Shown here one piece after another: positions 10,260 to 18,239 of a stretch of DNA of 45,743 nucleotides (positions are counted from its first letter, which is position 1; each line of letters opens with the position of its first letter). Source of the stretch: JAGKXB01 sp964498835 (GTDB lineage Bacteria > Pseudomonadota > Gammaproteobacteria > Burkholderiales > Burkholderiaceae_D); contig CAZCIX010000013.1 of assembly GCA_964498835.1 (NCBI GenBank), positions 1-45,743 of the forward strand, given 5' to 3'. A model generated the notes under the pieces. It worked only from the letters and a program-made list of their open reading frames with translations. It was not told the DNA's origin and ran no database searches. The position numbers and the translations under genes are program-made.

Positions 10260-10299
10260 ATTCGGTATTGATTGAGATTGAATATCCATAATACCGAAT
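10260..10299. repeat. 10-bp perfect inverted repeat downstream of def
   Basis: ATTCGGTATT (10260-10269) and AATACCGAAT (10290-10299) are exact reverse complements separated by 20 bases. A weak T-run follows at about 10313. It could be a poor terminator for the zipA-ligA-def unit or a protein-binding site. Confidence 0.5.
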
Positions 10300-10359
10300 A
10301 CGAATATAGCGATTTTTTAATTTTGAGCCTGTAAATAATTTTGAATTATTCTGAGTAAT

Positions 10360-10863
10360 TCAGACGAATTTTTTCGCAAAATCCATTGCCTGAGTTAAAT
10401 CTGTAACACGTCGCTTATGTGTTCCTTGATTATCAGAACCTACGCGTCGCTCAATGATTCCCATGCCAGCGTGTTCAAATAATTTTCTAATCAATGGATG
10501 ACGCCGAGTAAATTCGGCGATAGCGATATCATTGTTTTTCTTTATTTCGAGTTTTTTTGCTTGAAAAGTATCTTGATCGTTCGATGCAATTCCATTCCAT
10601 GTTTTTTCGCGATCTTCATAGGAGTGACACTCATCATTTGGTTGTTCTTTTATTAGTTTTTGTAGAGCTGCATAGGCTCTATGTGTCTCATCCAGTAAAT
10701 CACGGTATTCGGCAATTAATCTTTCGCGTTCCGCAGCTGTATAAAATACCTCACTTAATGCAACTAAAGAGAGAATCGAGAGTGGTTGTGCCAAACCATC
10801 CAACGTGGCTAGAACAGGTTTTTGTATTTCCGTAACTTCTTGTGCTGTTAGAACAATTCCCAT
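10360..10863 (-). CDS. Hypothetical helical protein at the T3SS border
   Basis: I do not recognise this 167-residue protein. It is mostly charged and helical. A short hydrophobic stretch lies around residues 24-42 and a basic region near the C-terminus (IIERRVG to HKRRVTDL). The ATG at 10863 is chosen because GAGGAG lies seven bases upstream; a longer reading to 10881 would bury this site. It diverges from the ECF sigma factor across 342 bases. Its position at the edge of the T3SS locus allows a secreted-protein role, but nothing in the sequence shows one. Confidence 0.7.
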   Translation of the reverse strand: MGIVLTAQEVTEIQKPVLATLDGLAQPLSILSLVALSEVFYTAAERERLIAEYRDLLDETHRAYAALQKLIKEQPNDECHSYEDREKTWNGIASNDQDTFQAKKLEIKKNNDIAIAEFTRRHPLIRKLFEHAGMGIIERRVGSDNQGTHKRRVTDLTQAMDFAKKFV

Positions 10864-11205
10864 TTTTATTCTCCTCTGCAAGAGTAAATTCTAGTTTTTT
10901 GACTTGTTTTATTGTTAAAGGTATCAATATATTAGTAAGTTTAATGATTCGTTACATTCACTGAAATAATACTGTATTTCCTTTGGGAAATTACTTACAA
11001 TGAATTCAATGTAATGCCATTGGGTAACTATGTAAATATCTAATTTATGTAAACCGTTTTCTGTGTAATTTTGTAACTGGTGTAACGGAAAAATCAGAGC
11101 GTTGTGTTTGCATTATTGTAGCTTTGTGCATGTCTGTTCAGGAATGAGCGGTAAAAAATAGTTTTTGTAGTTCTGTATTAAAGAAAAAAGTGCAGGGAGT
11201 CAGGT
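10864..11205. promoter_or_regulatory. 342-base divergent intergenic region upstream of the ECF sigma gene
   Basis: No gene is seen here. The sequence is AT-rich. A possible sigma-70 promoter on the plus strand is TTGACT at 10899-10904, 17 bases, then TATCAA at 10922-10927. Six copies of TGTAA lie on the plus strand between 11010 and 11085. No HrpL-type GGAACC box is present, so the sigma gene does not look self-activated by that motif. Confidence 0.4.
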
Positions 11206-11772
11206 ATGACTGAGTGTGACACAAAAGAAGTAGCAGACGTTGCCGATAGTTTACACGTTGATAGTCTTGCAAAATTTTCTCAGCAGCATAGGAATGCTCT
11301 ATATCGGTTTATTTTGCGGCGCGTGCATGATCATGTGGAGGCAGAGGAGATAACGCAGCAGACATTTGTTGAGGCTATAAATGGGATAGCACGTTTTCGT
11401 GGAGATGCGCAAATTCGCACTTGGCTGTACTCGATTGCTGAAAATTTAATTAAAAATCATTTTTGCCGTTCGCCACGTTATCGTTTCCAGTGGGAAGATG
11501 ATGATGTATTACAATCAAACGTTGAGTATGCGGTAAATCCGGAAGCTGCATCTGCCTGTTTTAGTGTATTGCAAAGAGTGCAGTATCACATTGATACCCT
11601 TCCCACTGAAATGCAAGAAACGTTGTCATTGGTAGCATTTCATGAGATGTCGTATGAAGAAGTTGCGGCACACTTAAATATTTCAGTTGGAACGGTGAAA
11701 AGCAGAATAGCGCGTATTCGTATCATCTTGTGCGAACGTTTAGAAGAAGAGGGTGCGCAGGTGAATAACTAA
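11206..11772 (+). CDS. ECF-type sigma-70 factor (HrpL/BtrS-like role proposed)
   Basis: A 188-residue sigma factor with region 2 (HRNALYRFILRR, EAEEITQQTFVEA, RTWLYSIAENLIKNH) and region 4 (LPTEMQETLSLVAF, then helix-turn-helix YEEVAAHLNISVGTVKSRIA). Region 3 is absent, as in ECF factors. It heads the rightward T3SS operon. By analogy with HrpL of plant pathogens and BtrS of Bordetella, it probably directs transcription of T3SS genes. The GGAACC-N15-TCACAAA box before the translocon operon (27286-27313) fits an HrpL-type target. No anti-sigma factor gene is adjacent. Confidence 0.85.
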   Translation: MTECDTKEVADVADSLHVDSLAKFSQQHRNALYRFILRRVHDHVEAEEITQQTFVEAINGIARFRGDAQIRTWLYSIAENLIKNHFCRSPRYRFQWEDDDVLQSNVEYAVNPEAASACFSVLQRVQYHIDTLPTEMQETLSLVAFHEMSYEEVAAHLNISVGTVKSRIARIRIILCERLEEEGAQVNN

Positions 11773-11844
11773 TTCATGTCAATTGATCAATATCAATATA
11801 TACTTTGATGCGTAAAATTTTTAAGCAGTATTTAGGAATATTTC

Positions 11845-12066
11845 ATGAAACCAATAGGCAGCCCGGTTTTTAATTCAGCTGGATTTGGTGTGACTTTAAG
11901 CAACGAGCGTTGTACTGAATTGTCGGAACAGTTGCGGCAAGCCCGTCATACATATAATGCTCGGCTTTTGCGAGGTTGTGCCCCTGCTGATTTTGCTTAT
12001 GTGCAACAGTTAATTTATGCGATTGATGTGGCTCAAAGTGTTATTGAAAAAGAAATGAGGCGGTAG
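11845..12066 (+). CDS. YscE/SsaE-like small T3SS needle chaperone
   Basis: A 73-residue helical protein just upstream of the needle gene. The pattern LSEQLRQARHTYNARLLRG, a short break (CAPADF), and an amphipathic helix ending AIDVAQSVIEKEMRR resembles the two-helix YscE/EscE/SsaE chaperones. In Yersinia such proteins bind the needle subunit together with a TPR partner (YscG). The TPR protein at 15111-15566 is the likely partner. Similarity is structural more than sequence-level, so confidence is moderate. Confidence 0.6.
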   Translation: MKPIGSPVFNSAGFGVTLSNERCTELSEQLRQARHTYNARLLRGCAPADFAYVQQLIYAIDVAQSVIEKEMRR

Positions 12067-12140
12067 TGTCGAATACTTTAAGCATTTTTGATTAACGTAG
12101 TTTGCTTAAGTTCACCAGTTTTATATTTTAGGAGTTTGAT

Positions 12141-12371
12141 ATGGCTTATCAATCCATCAATCCAATATCAGCATTGTCATCAACAATCGATGCCGCGACA
12201 GAAAGATTGCAAGCATCAGTGACTGCTTTGCAAGGAAAAACTGATATTAGCAGCCAAGATTTATTGTTGGTGCAAGATAATTTGCAAAAACAAAATTTAA
12301 TCGTTCAGCTGCAGGCCACATTGGTAAAAACCATGGGCGACATGTTGAAAGACATCGTTCAGAAAATGTAA
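12141..12371 (+). CDS. sctF: T3SS needle subunit SctF
   Basis: A 76-residue secreted needle protein. The C-terminal half (QDNLQKQNLIVQLQATLVKT, then MGDMLKDIVQKM) matches the conserved end of YscF/EscF/SsaG needles, which polymerise into the hollow needle. The length is typical. AGGAG stands six bases before the ATG. It lies between the YscE-like chaperone and a CesT-like chaperone gene that starts three bases after its stop. Confidence 0.88.
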   Translation: MAYQSINPISALSSTIDAATERLQASVTALQGKTDISSQDLLLVQDNLQKQNLIVQLQATLVKTMGDMLKDIVQKM

Positions 12372-12374
12372 ATT

Positions 12375-12797
12375 ATGGCTAATGCTTTCCTTTTGCCGCG
12401 TTCACTCACGCGTTTATTTGACAAGCTTGGTTTGAATGCCGAGAGGTGTATGCGTGCTGATGGGCGATGCTCGTTGTTTTATGATGGTGGCCGTCTTGAT
12501 ATTTATCCCTTACCTGGTGGTCGACTTGTTTTGGAAGCGTCTATTGCCCCCTTACCTACCGACATCAAGGCAAAACGTACCGTTTTGGAGCCTGCATTGC
12601 GTTTTTCTGCTATGAATTTAAAAAAACGTCATGACACGTTGACAACCAGCACAAGTCAAGATGAATTGCTGTTACAGCATGATCTTGGTGTGATAGGCGA
12701 GTTGTTTGCTTTGGAAGCAGGAATTGCCCAATTTTTGAATGCCGTTAATCATTGGCGCATGTACATGAACAAAGCGATAAAGACAGTGCTGCGTTGA
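12375..12797 (+). CDS. CesT/Tir-family class I T3SS chaperone
   Basis: A 140-residue protein with the class I chaperone plan: an N-terminal helix (LTRLFDKLGL), central strands (RCSLFYDGGRLDIYPLPGG) and a C-terminal helix ending in FLNAVNHWR. CesT-family proteins dimerise and bind the N-terminal region of secreted proteins before export. The client is unknown. Its place directly after the needle gene suggests it serves the apparatus, but an effector client encoded elsewhere is equally possible. Confidence 0.7.
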   Translation: MANAFLLPRSLTRLFDKLGLNAERCMRADGRCSLFYDGGRLDIYPLPGGRLVLEASIAPLPTDIKAKRTVLEPALRFSAMNLKKRHDTLTTSTSQDELLLQHDLGVIGELFALEAGIAQFLNAVNHWRMYMNKAIKTVLR

Positions 12798-12854
12798 AGT
12801 CATAAAAAATAAGAAGCCAATAATTCGTCCTGATCGTTTGATCGCCTTGACTGT

Positions 12855-15047
12855 ATGATGAAATATCCCACTGATGTATTGATTTCCGTAATGTTTAGAA
12901 GTATTGCAGTTTTGTTTACTGCTTTATTAATGACTTTCTTTACTCCACATGTTTTTGCAGCCTCATTGCCCCGTGATACTGGGGCTTATGCTTATTATGC
13001 TGAAAATGCCCCTGCTGCGAAGGTTCTTGCTGATTTTTGCGCTAATTTTGGTTTGCGTTTGCAATTGGCCCCGAATGTAAATGAAAAGCTAAATGGGCGT
13101 CTAACAGGCAGCTCGGCTTCTGATTTTCTTAATCGTGTTAGTAGTACGATTGGCCTTTCTTGGTTTTATTACGCTGGAAATTTGTATGTCGCACCATTGT
13201 CAGATTGGCATACTCGAACTTTTTCTGTTCCCAAAGAGACTATGCATGGTTTGAAAAAGGCTATGACGGATCTTGGTGTATTGAACGATCAATTTGGTTG
13301 GGCGATGGTAAGTGAGCAGGGCCTCGTTTTATTGACAGGTCCCACGGCATACCTTGATCTTGTTGCTAGTACTTTGCAATCTTTGCAGTCCGTTCCAGTT
13401 GGACAACAAGTTGCTGTATTTCGTTTGAAGTATGCCAATGTGGAGGATCGTACTTTGGTTTCGCGTGATCGGCAAACCATGATTCCTGGAGTTGCGACGA
13501 TATTGCGTGCATTGATTAATGGCCATAAAAAACAAGGCGTTATCGATAATAACAAAGCAAAGGCAGGTATTGATGTCTCCAGTCTTGATGCTGCGAGTAC
13601 TGGTATGACTAATGTTGGTGCTAAGGCAGTATCTGCCAATCCTGATCTTTTTACGTCATCAGACTCAGGTCGTTCTACCATTGAATCGGATGTGAGACTC
13701 AATGCAATCATTGTTAAGGATACATCGGAAGCCATGCCTATGTATCAGAAATTGATTACCGCATTAGATGTACCTGCTGGTCTGATCGAAATTGAAGCAA
13801 TGACTATTGATATCAATAAAACTCGTTTGAGTGAACTGGGAATGGATTGGGCACTTGGTGATGGTCGTACTTCTATTGCTTTTGGTGATGCGTCAAAAGC
13901 TGCTGTTTCGGGAACTTTTGGTTTGTCTTACTCTTCTAATACAACCACAATTGTTGCTAATCAGGCAGCATCCTTGCTTGCAAAAGTACGTTTGCTTGAA
14001 ACAAAAGGTGATGCTCGTGTGATTGGAAAACCATCGATTCTTACTACCGATAATTTGCCCGCTCTAATAGATTTAAGCCAAACTTTTTATGTCAAAGTCG
14101 CTGGTGAGCGTGTTGCCAATTTGGATGCGGTGACAACAGGCGTCATGTTAAGGGTGACGCCGCGTTTAATTACGCCTTTAAATTCTGCCCGCGAAGTTCA
14201 GTTGGTGATAGATATAGAGGATGGTACTTTAGTCGATAGAACAGGTCTGGATTTGCCTGTGGTGCAGCGTAGCGTGATTAGTACGCAAGCGACCATTTTG
14301 GAAAATCAGAGCTTGTTAATTGCTGGTCATGATACAGAAACAGAAAGTGAGCGTACTGAGAAGGTGCCGGGTTTATCTAGTCTTCCGGTGTTTGGGGGAT
14401 TGTTTTCTAATAAAACGCTTGAAAATCAACAACGCAAGCGCTTGTTTTTGATTACGCCTCGGATTGTTAATCAAAAAGATCTTGTGAGTGCTAGAAATCT
14501 TGGTGATATTGCCGATACTATTAAGAATATTAATGGTGACCTAAAAAATAATAATGCAATAGTTTCGAAATCAAAAATGTCGGCGATATTACCTTCTCAA
14601 ATCAAGTCTATTTCCGCGACACCGTCAATTCAATCTTCACCAGTTACAGCTGTAGCATTGGTGGCACCTGTACAGAATATGAAAATGAAACAATCTTTAC
14701 CAATAACACAGGCAATACCGGTGATACAGGAGGTCGTGGTAGAGCAGCCTAAAATTGTACAGAGTGTCCAGGTGGAGCAGCCGGTACAGAAACAGTCAAT
14801 GATTTTGATGCAAACAAGCTCGGAAAAACAACAAAAGGAATCTATTCAATTTGATTCAAGACGCCAAGATGCTATTGTTTTGCAAATCAGTGATCGAACA
14901 GTGAAATATCGTCAGCAGAGAAAATCGGTTAAACAATCTGAAAAGAAATCTAGGACACCAGACGCTTCAGATAGATCAATTGAGGCATTATTGTCGACAT
15001 ATCCTATGTTCAAAATGAGTACTACACTGATTCTTAGTAAAGAGTAG
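12855..15047 (+). CDS. sctC: T3SS outer-membrane secretin SctC with long C-terminal extension
   Basis: A 730-residue protein. A signal peptide ends near FFTPHVFAA (about residue 36). Short N-domains follow, and the secretin core runs to about residue 540 with VPGLSSLPVFGGLFSN and RKRLFLITPRIV (527-538). It should form the outer-membrane ring. SPI-2/EPEC-type secretins are about 500-570 residues. Here about 185 residues follow the core, rich in Val, Gln, Ser and Pro, with a final conserved-looking stretch (SIEALLSTYPMFKM). The start is an ATGATG without a strong ribosome site. Confidence 0.93.
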   Translation: MMKYPTDVLISVMFRSIAVLFTALLMTFFTPHVFAASLPRDTGAYAYYAENAPAAKVLADFCANFGLRLQLAPNVNEKLNGRLTGSSASDFLNRVSSTIGLSWFYYAGNLYVAPLSDWHTRTFSVPKETMHGLKKAMTDLGVLNDQFGWAMVSEQGLVLLTGPTAYLDLVASTLQSLQSVPVGQQVAVFRLKYANVEDRTLVSRDRQTMIPGVATILRALINGHKKQGVIDNNKAKAGIDVSSLDAASTGMTNVGAKAVSANPDLFTSSDSGRSTIESDVRLNAIIVKDTSEAMPMYQKLITALDVPAGLIEIEAMTIDINKTRLSELGMDWALGDGRTSIAFGDASKAAVSGTFGLSYSSNTTTIVANQAASLLAKVRLLETKGDARVIGKPSILTTDNLPALIDLSQTFYVKVAGERVANLDAVTTGVMLRVTPRLITPLNSAREVQLVIDIEDGTLVDRTGLDLPVVQRSVISTQATILENQSLLIAGHDTETESERTEKVPGLSSLPVFGGLFSNKTLENQQRKRLFLITPRIVNQKDLVSARNLGDIADTIKNINGDLKNNNAIVSKSKMSAILPSQIKSISATPSIQSSPVTAVALVAPVQNMKMKQSLPITQAIPVIQEVVVEQPKIVQSVQVEQPVQKQSMILMQTSSEKQQKESIQFDSRRQDAIVLQISDRTVKYRQQRKSVKQSEKKSRTPDASDRSIEALLSTYPMFKMSTTLILSKE

Positions 15048-15110
15048 TATTCAAAGCGATGTTAATGTTGTTGGCAAGACGAACTAGTTTAAGTGATTGA
15101 TGGAAAATTT

Positions 15111-15566
15111 ATGACGTCGAATGCATTACCAAGTGCCTCAAAATTGCAGCAACAAATGCTGTCAAGTGAGTTAGCCAAAATATTGGCGGAAGTCGGTTTT
15201 TCTACAATTTTTAGTGGCAACCTGGCACAGGCTCGGATTATCTTTGAGACTTTGCGTACGTTTCGTCCAGATTGCAATTCGCATGTCGTTGGCTTTGCGT
15301 TGATTGCAATCGCTGGAAAAGAAGCAAAAGTGGCAATTGTAGAATTACAAAATGTTTTGCGTCAAAATCCTGATAACAAGGATGTTCAAGCTTTACTTGG
15401 ACTTGCATTATTTATGAATGGAAATTATAAAGAAAGTACAGAAATTGTTAATGAAATAACAGCATCAAATGCCGAACCTTCAGTATTGAATTTTTCTAAG
15501 GCTCTGCGTGAGGAGCTTGCTTATCGCGTCAGTCCCGCAGATCTTCAATGGGCAAAGCAATCATAA
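15111..15566 (+). CDS. TPR-like T3SS protein (YscG/SsaH/HrpB1-like)
   Basis: A 151-residue helical protein with TPR-type spacing: ILAEVGFSTIFSGNLAQARI, then VQALLGLALFMNGNYKES. The position between secretin and inner-rod genes fits the YscG/SsaH family, which pairs with YscE-type proteins to hold the needle subunit in the cytoplasm. The ATG at 15111 has GGA six bases upstream. An in-frame GTG at 15093 would add six residues and is less likely. Confidence 0.65.
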   Translation: MTSNALPSASKLQQQMLSSELAKILAEVGFSTIFSGNLAQARIIFETLRTFRPDCNSHVVGFALIAIAGKEAKVAIVELQNVLRQNPDNKDVQALLGLALFMNGNYKESTEIVNEITASNAEPSVLNFSKALREELAYRVSPADLQWAKQS

Positions 15567-15651
15567 GTTCTTGTGAAATTGAATGTTAAAAATGCAATTA
15601 TTCTTTGGGAATGCGGCGTAAAATAGCAGCATATAACTTGAGGAGAACAAT

Positions 15652-16125
15652 ATGAGTGCAGATATATTAGGTGCAAAATTAGCCAACGTTACCAGCATTG
15701 CTGACTCTTCATCCGCAGTCATACCGATGGCTGAAAAAGGGAAGCGCGAAGTGAGCGCGCTTGATGCTGAAGCATTTAGTCGTTTGTTGGCGGCCTCATC
15801 AGTTTCAGGAGTTACTGCGTCGACTACTACATCAATCATGAAAACACCGTTGTTAGGAGGTGTGGTGCCTGCTGATGCATCGGCTAAACCACTTTTAGGT
15901 GATACGCTTCTAGATGGTTTACAGAAAGTAGGGGAGGATGTTCGTAGCCAATGGCAAAAAGTCACAGAGACAACGCAAGCTCGTTCCGTTGATGATAAAC
16001 CTTCCGTCAGTGAGTTGTTAGCAGCACAATTACAAGTGTCAAAAGTAGTATTTGCAACTGAGATGACAAGTACAGTTATTAAAAAAGTATCTACTGTTGT
16101 TGACTCCATCGTACACATGCAATGA
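15652..16125 (+). CDS. sctI: T3SS inner-rod protein SctI
   Basis: A 157-residue secreted protein. The first 110 residues are Ala/Ser/Thr-rich and poorly conserved. The C-terminal helix (SELLAAQLQVSKVVFATEM, then VIKKVSTVVDSIVHMQ) matches the YscI/HrpB rod family, which links the export gate to the needle. The start has GAGGAG eight bases before the ATG. The stop overlaps the sctJ start in an ATGA. Confidence 0.82.
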   Translation: MSADILGAKLANVTSIADSSSAVIPMAEKGKREVSALDAEAFSRLLAASSVSGVTASTTTSIMKTPLLGGVVPADASAKPLLGDTLLDGLQKVGEDVRSQWQKVTETTQARSVDDKPSVSELLAAQLQVSKVVFATEMTSTVIKKVSTVVDSIVHMQ

Positions 16126-16961
16126 TCAATATATTAAATAATTCCTTAAGTAGCACATTTTTGAAGCCTGCTTTACAGTTGATGTGGAAGTTGATGCTAG
16201 TGTTGGCATTGTCATCATGTGGTAGCAAGGTGGAAATAGTTAGTGCCCTACCAGAAGGGGATGCGAATGAGGTGTTGGGTGTATTGTTGAATGCTGGAGT
16301 CGACGCACACAAAATTGTTGGTAAAGCCGGGGTGTCCGTTGCAGTTGATCAGTCATCAACTGCATTGGCGATTGATATTTTGCGTCAGCAAGGGTTGCCG
16401 CATGAGAAACGCTCAAAAATGGGCGATGTATTTAAGAAAGAAAATCTGATTTCTTCTCCACTTGAAGAGCGCGCACGTTATTTGTATGCGCTATCTCAGG
16501 AATTAGAGCAAACTTTGTCTCAAATTGACGGCGTTGTGATGGCTCGTGTTCATGTTGTATTGCCTGATCGAGTGGCACCTGGGGAACCGACGATTCCCTC
16601 GTCAGCTTCCGTATTTTTAAAATATCAAGCTGGTTTTGGGGTCGAAAATGTTGTTTCACAGGTGAATTTGTTGGTGGCCAACAGTATTCCAGGATTGGCA
16701 CAAGAAAAAGTGACAGTTGCCCTTGTGCCTGCAACTGTTAATAAAAATGCAGCGCCTAACTTGCGTTTGGACGACGTGCTGTTTTTCCGAGTTGAGCACG
16801 GATCTGCGACATCTCTACGTATTTTCCTCGTCACCTTGTTTTTGACAATCTTGTTGTCTGTCGGTATTGCAGTTTATTTTTCATTAAATAGTGAGAAGTT
16901 TTCTCGCTCATCTCTTGGGGCTAAGCTTGTCAAACTAATGGGTCCAAAGAATAAGGCATGA
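16122..16961 (+). CDS. sctJ: T3SS inner-membrane ring lipoprotein SctJ
   Basis: A 279-residue YscJ/PrgK/FliF-family protein. The signal sequence ends in the lipobox LALSSC with Cys33 as lipidation site. Two ring-building domains follow (NEVLGVLLNAGVDAHK; LYALSQELEQTLSQIDGVV with ARVHVVLPDR). A C-terminal transmembrane helix lies at about residues 228-252. It overlaps the genes on both sides by four bases, so translation is coupled. Its usual partner SctD is not in the window. Confidence 0.95.
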   Translation: MINILNNSLSSTFLKPALQLMWKLMLVLALSSCGSKVEIVSALPEGDANEVLGVLLNAGVDAHKIVGKAGVSVAVDQSSTALAIDILRQQGLPHEKRSKMGDVFKKENLISSPLEERARYLYALSQELEQTLSQIDGVVMARVHVVLPDRVAPGEPTIPSSASVFLKYQAGFGVENVVSQVNLLVANSIPGLAQEKVTVALVPATVNKNAAPNLRLDDVLFFRVEHGSATSLRIFLVTLFLTILLSVGIAVYFSLNSEKFSRSSLGAKLVKLMGPKNKA

Positions 16962-17644
16962 GCACATTGCCTATAACCAAGCGCTTAACTTATGAATTCA
17001 TGATGCGTCCTAGCTTGCATCTTGGCGCAGGTTGGGAGCAGCAATTGTTACCAAGTATTTTAAGATTAGAGCGTCTAAGTCCTCAAGCGCATGCATTTTT
17101 ATCTCATTTTATTATAAAAAAATACAAATTATCGTCTGTGCCGCCGTACACTAAGTACGATGAGTTGATTTGGGCGTTTGCATTATTGTCTTCGCCACGT
17201 TTGAACCGATTTTTATCTTATTTGGGATCGGTTTTTGTTGGGCAGGAAGTACAACAAGCGATTGCACGCAGCACGGTGTCTGCTTATCGGGATGTACTGG
17301 GTGCAGAACTTTATACCTTTGTTATTCAACGTGTGCCATTGATCACGAAAGCTGATTATGGTGTGGAGTATGTTGGTCCAGAAAGAATTATGGACGTTTT
17401 GTTGGGTGCTGGAAGTTGTGTGCTACGTAATTTATGTGATTCTTATAGCATGGCATTGTGGCCACGGGTACGCTTGAAGTTGCCATATCAAGAAAATATG
17501 GATGAAATACAAGTTGAGATCATGCGTTCTTTTATGATGCATATTGATGTCGTGAATATGCGAAAAATTGTGTTTCGTGTTTTACGTGAAATTGAACCAA
17601 TTTGGCTGAAGCAATTTCCAACTGTTATGGCAGGTTCAGGATGA
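16958..17644 (+). CDS. sctK: T3SS sorting-platform adaptor SctK
   Basis: A 228-residue cytoplasmic protein between sctJ and sctL, the invariant place of SctK. LTYEFMMRPSLHLGAGW near the N-terminus and a tryptophan-containing C-terminal part resemble YscK-family proteins. These connect the inner-membrane ring to the SctQ/SctL pods. Sequence conservation in this family is low, so the call leans on gene order. Four-base overlaps with sctJ and sctL indicate coupled translation. Confidence 0.78.
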   Translation: MSTLPITKRLTYEFMMRPSLHLGAGWEQQLLPSILRLERLSPQAHAFLSHFIIKKYKLSSVPPYTKYDELIWAFALLSSPRLNRFLSYLGSVFVGQEVQQAIARSTVSAYRDVLGAELYTFVIQRVPLITKADYGVEYVGPERIMDVLLGAGSCVLRNLCDSYSMALWPRVRLKLPYQENMDEIQVEIMRSFMMHIDVVNMRKIVFRVLREIEPIWLKQFPTVMAGSG

Positions 17645-18222
17645 AAATGGGAAAAATTATACGGCGCGAAGATGCTGCTAATTGGCGTACTAGTCAAGAT
17701 CTGCTTGAGCAAGCAAGGCTGGAAGTCGAAGATATGCGAACCAAAGCGCAAGAGCATGCGTTAGCTGAAGAATTGCGTGGTTACACGACCGGATTGGAAC
17801 ATGCGCGGACTGAACAATCAAAAATTGTGTTGGAAACTATTTTGCGACGCGATGCATATTTTTCGAATATAGAAGCCGATCTAGTCGATGTGGTCATGAA
17901 TGCTGTACGCAAAATATTTGCTGATTTTAGCGATATTGAGCGTGTGAAAATTGTTCTTGCCAAAGCATTGAGCACCTTGCGTAATCAAACTCAAGCGACC
18001 GTATCTGTTCACCCTAGTCAGTACGAAGCCTTAAAATCTTCTGTTGATGTGTTGATTAGTTCTTGCCCGCATTTGCAGATCCTGACTGTTGAACCTGATT
18101 CTAGGATCAATCCTGGTACTTGTGTGTTGTCAAGCGATATCAGTATTATTGAAACTGATCTCGAAGCACAAATCCGGGCTATTGAATATTCTTTGGCTGC
18201 TTTGCTGCCTGCATCAGCATAA
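17641..18222 (+). CDS. sctL: T3SS ATPase stator SctL
   Basis: A 193-residue HrpE/YscL/FliH-type protein. It has an N-terminal charged coiled-coil (about 15-70: LLEQARLEVEDMRTKAQ) and a C-terminal domain (VSVHPSQYEALKS, INPGTCVLSSD, ETDLEAQIRAIEYSL). The family links the ATPase SctN to SctQ. The ATG at 17641 overlaps the sctK stop. It is the last gene of the rightward operon and converges with sctU across 17 bases. sctN, normally next, is absent here. Confidence 0.9.
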   Translation: MKMGKIIRREDAANWRTSQDLLEQARLEVEDMRTKAQEHALAEELRGYTTGLEHARTEQSKIVLETILRRDAYFSNIEADLVDVVMNAVRKIFADFSDIERVKIVLAKALSTLRNQTQATVSVHPSQYEALKSSVDVLISSCPHLQILTVEPDSRINPGTCVLSSDISIIETDLEAQIRAIEYSLAALLPASA

Positions 18223-18239
18223 ATATTGATCAATATTAA

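Noticed and set aside
18222..18237. Perfect palindrome AATATTGATCAATATT between sctL and sctU
   Set aside because: All AT-rich with no T-run or stable stem, in a 17-base convergent spacer. Could be chance in this composition.
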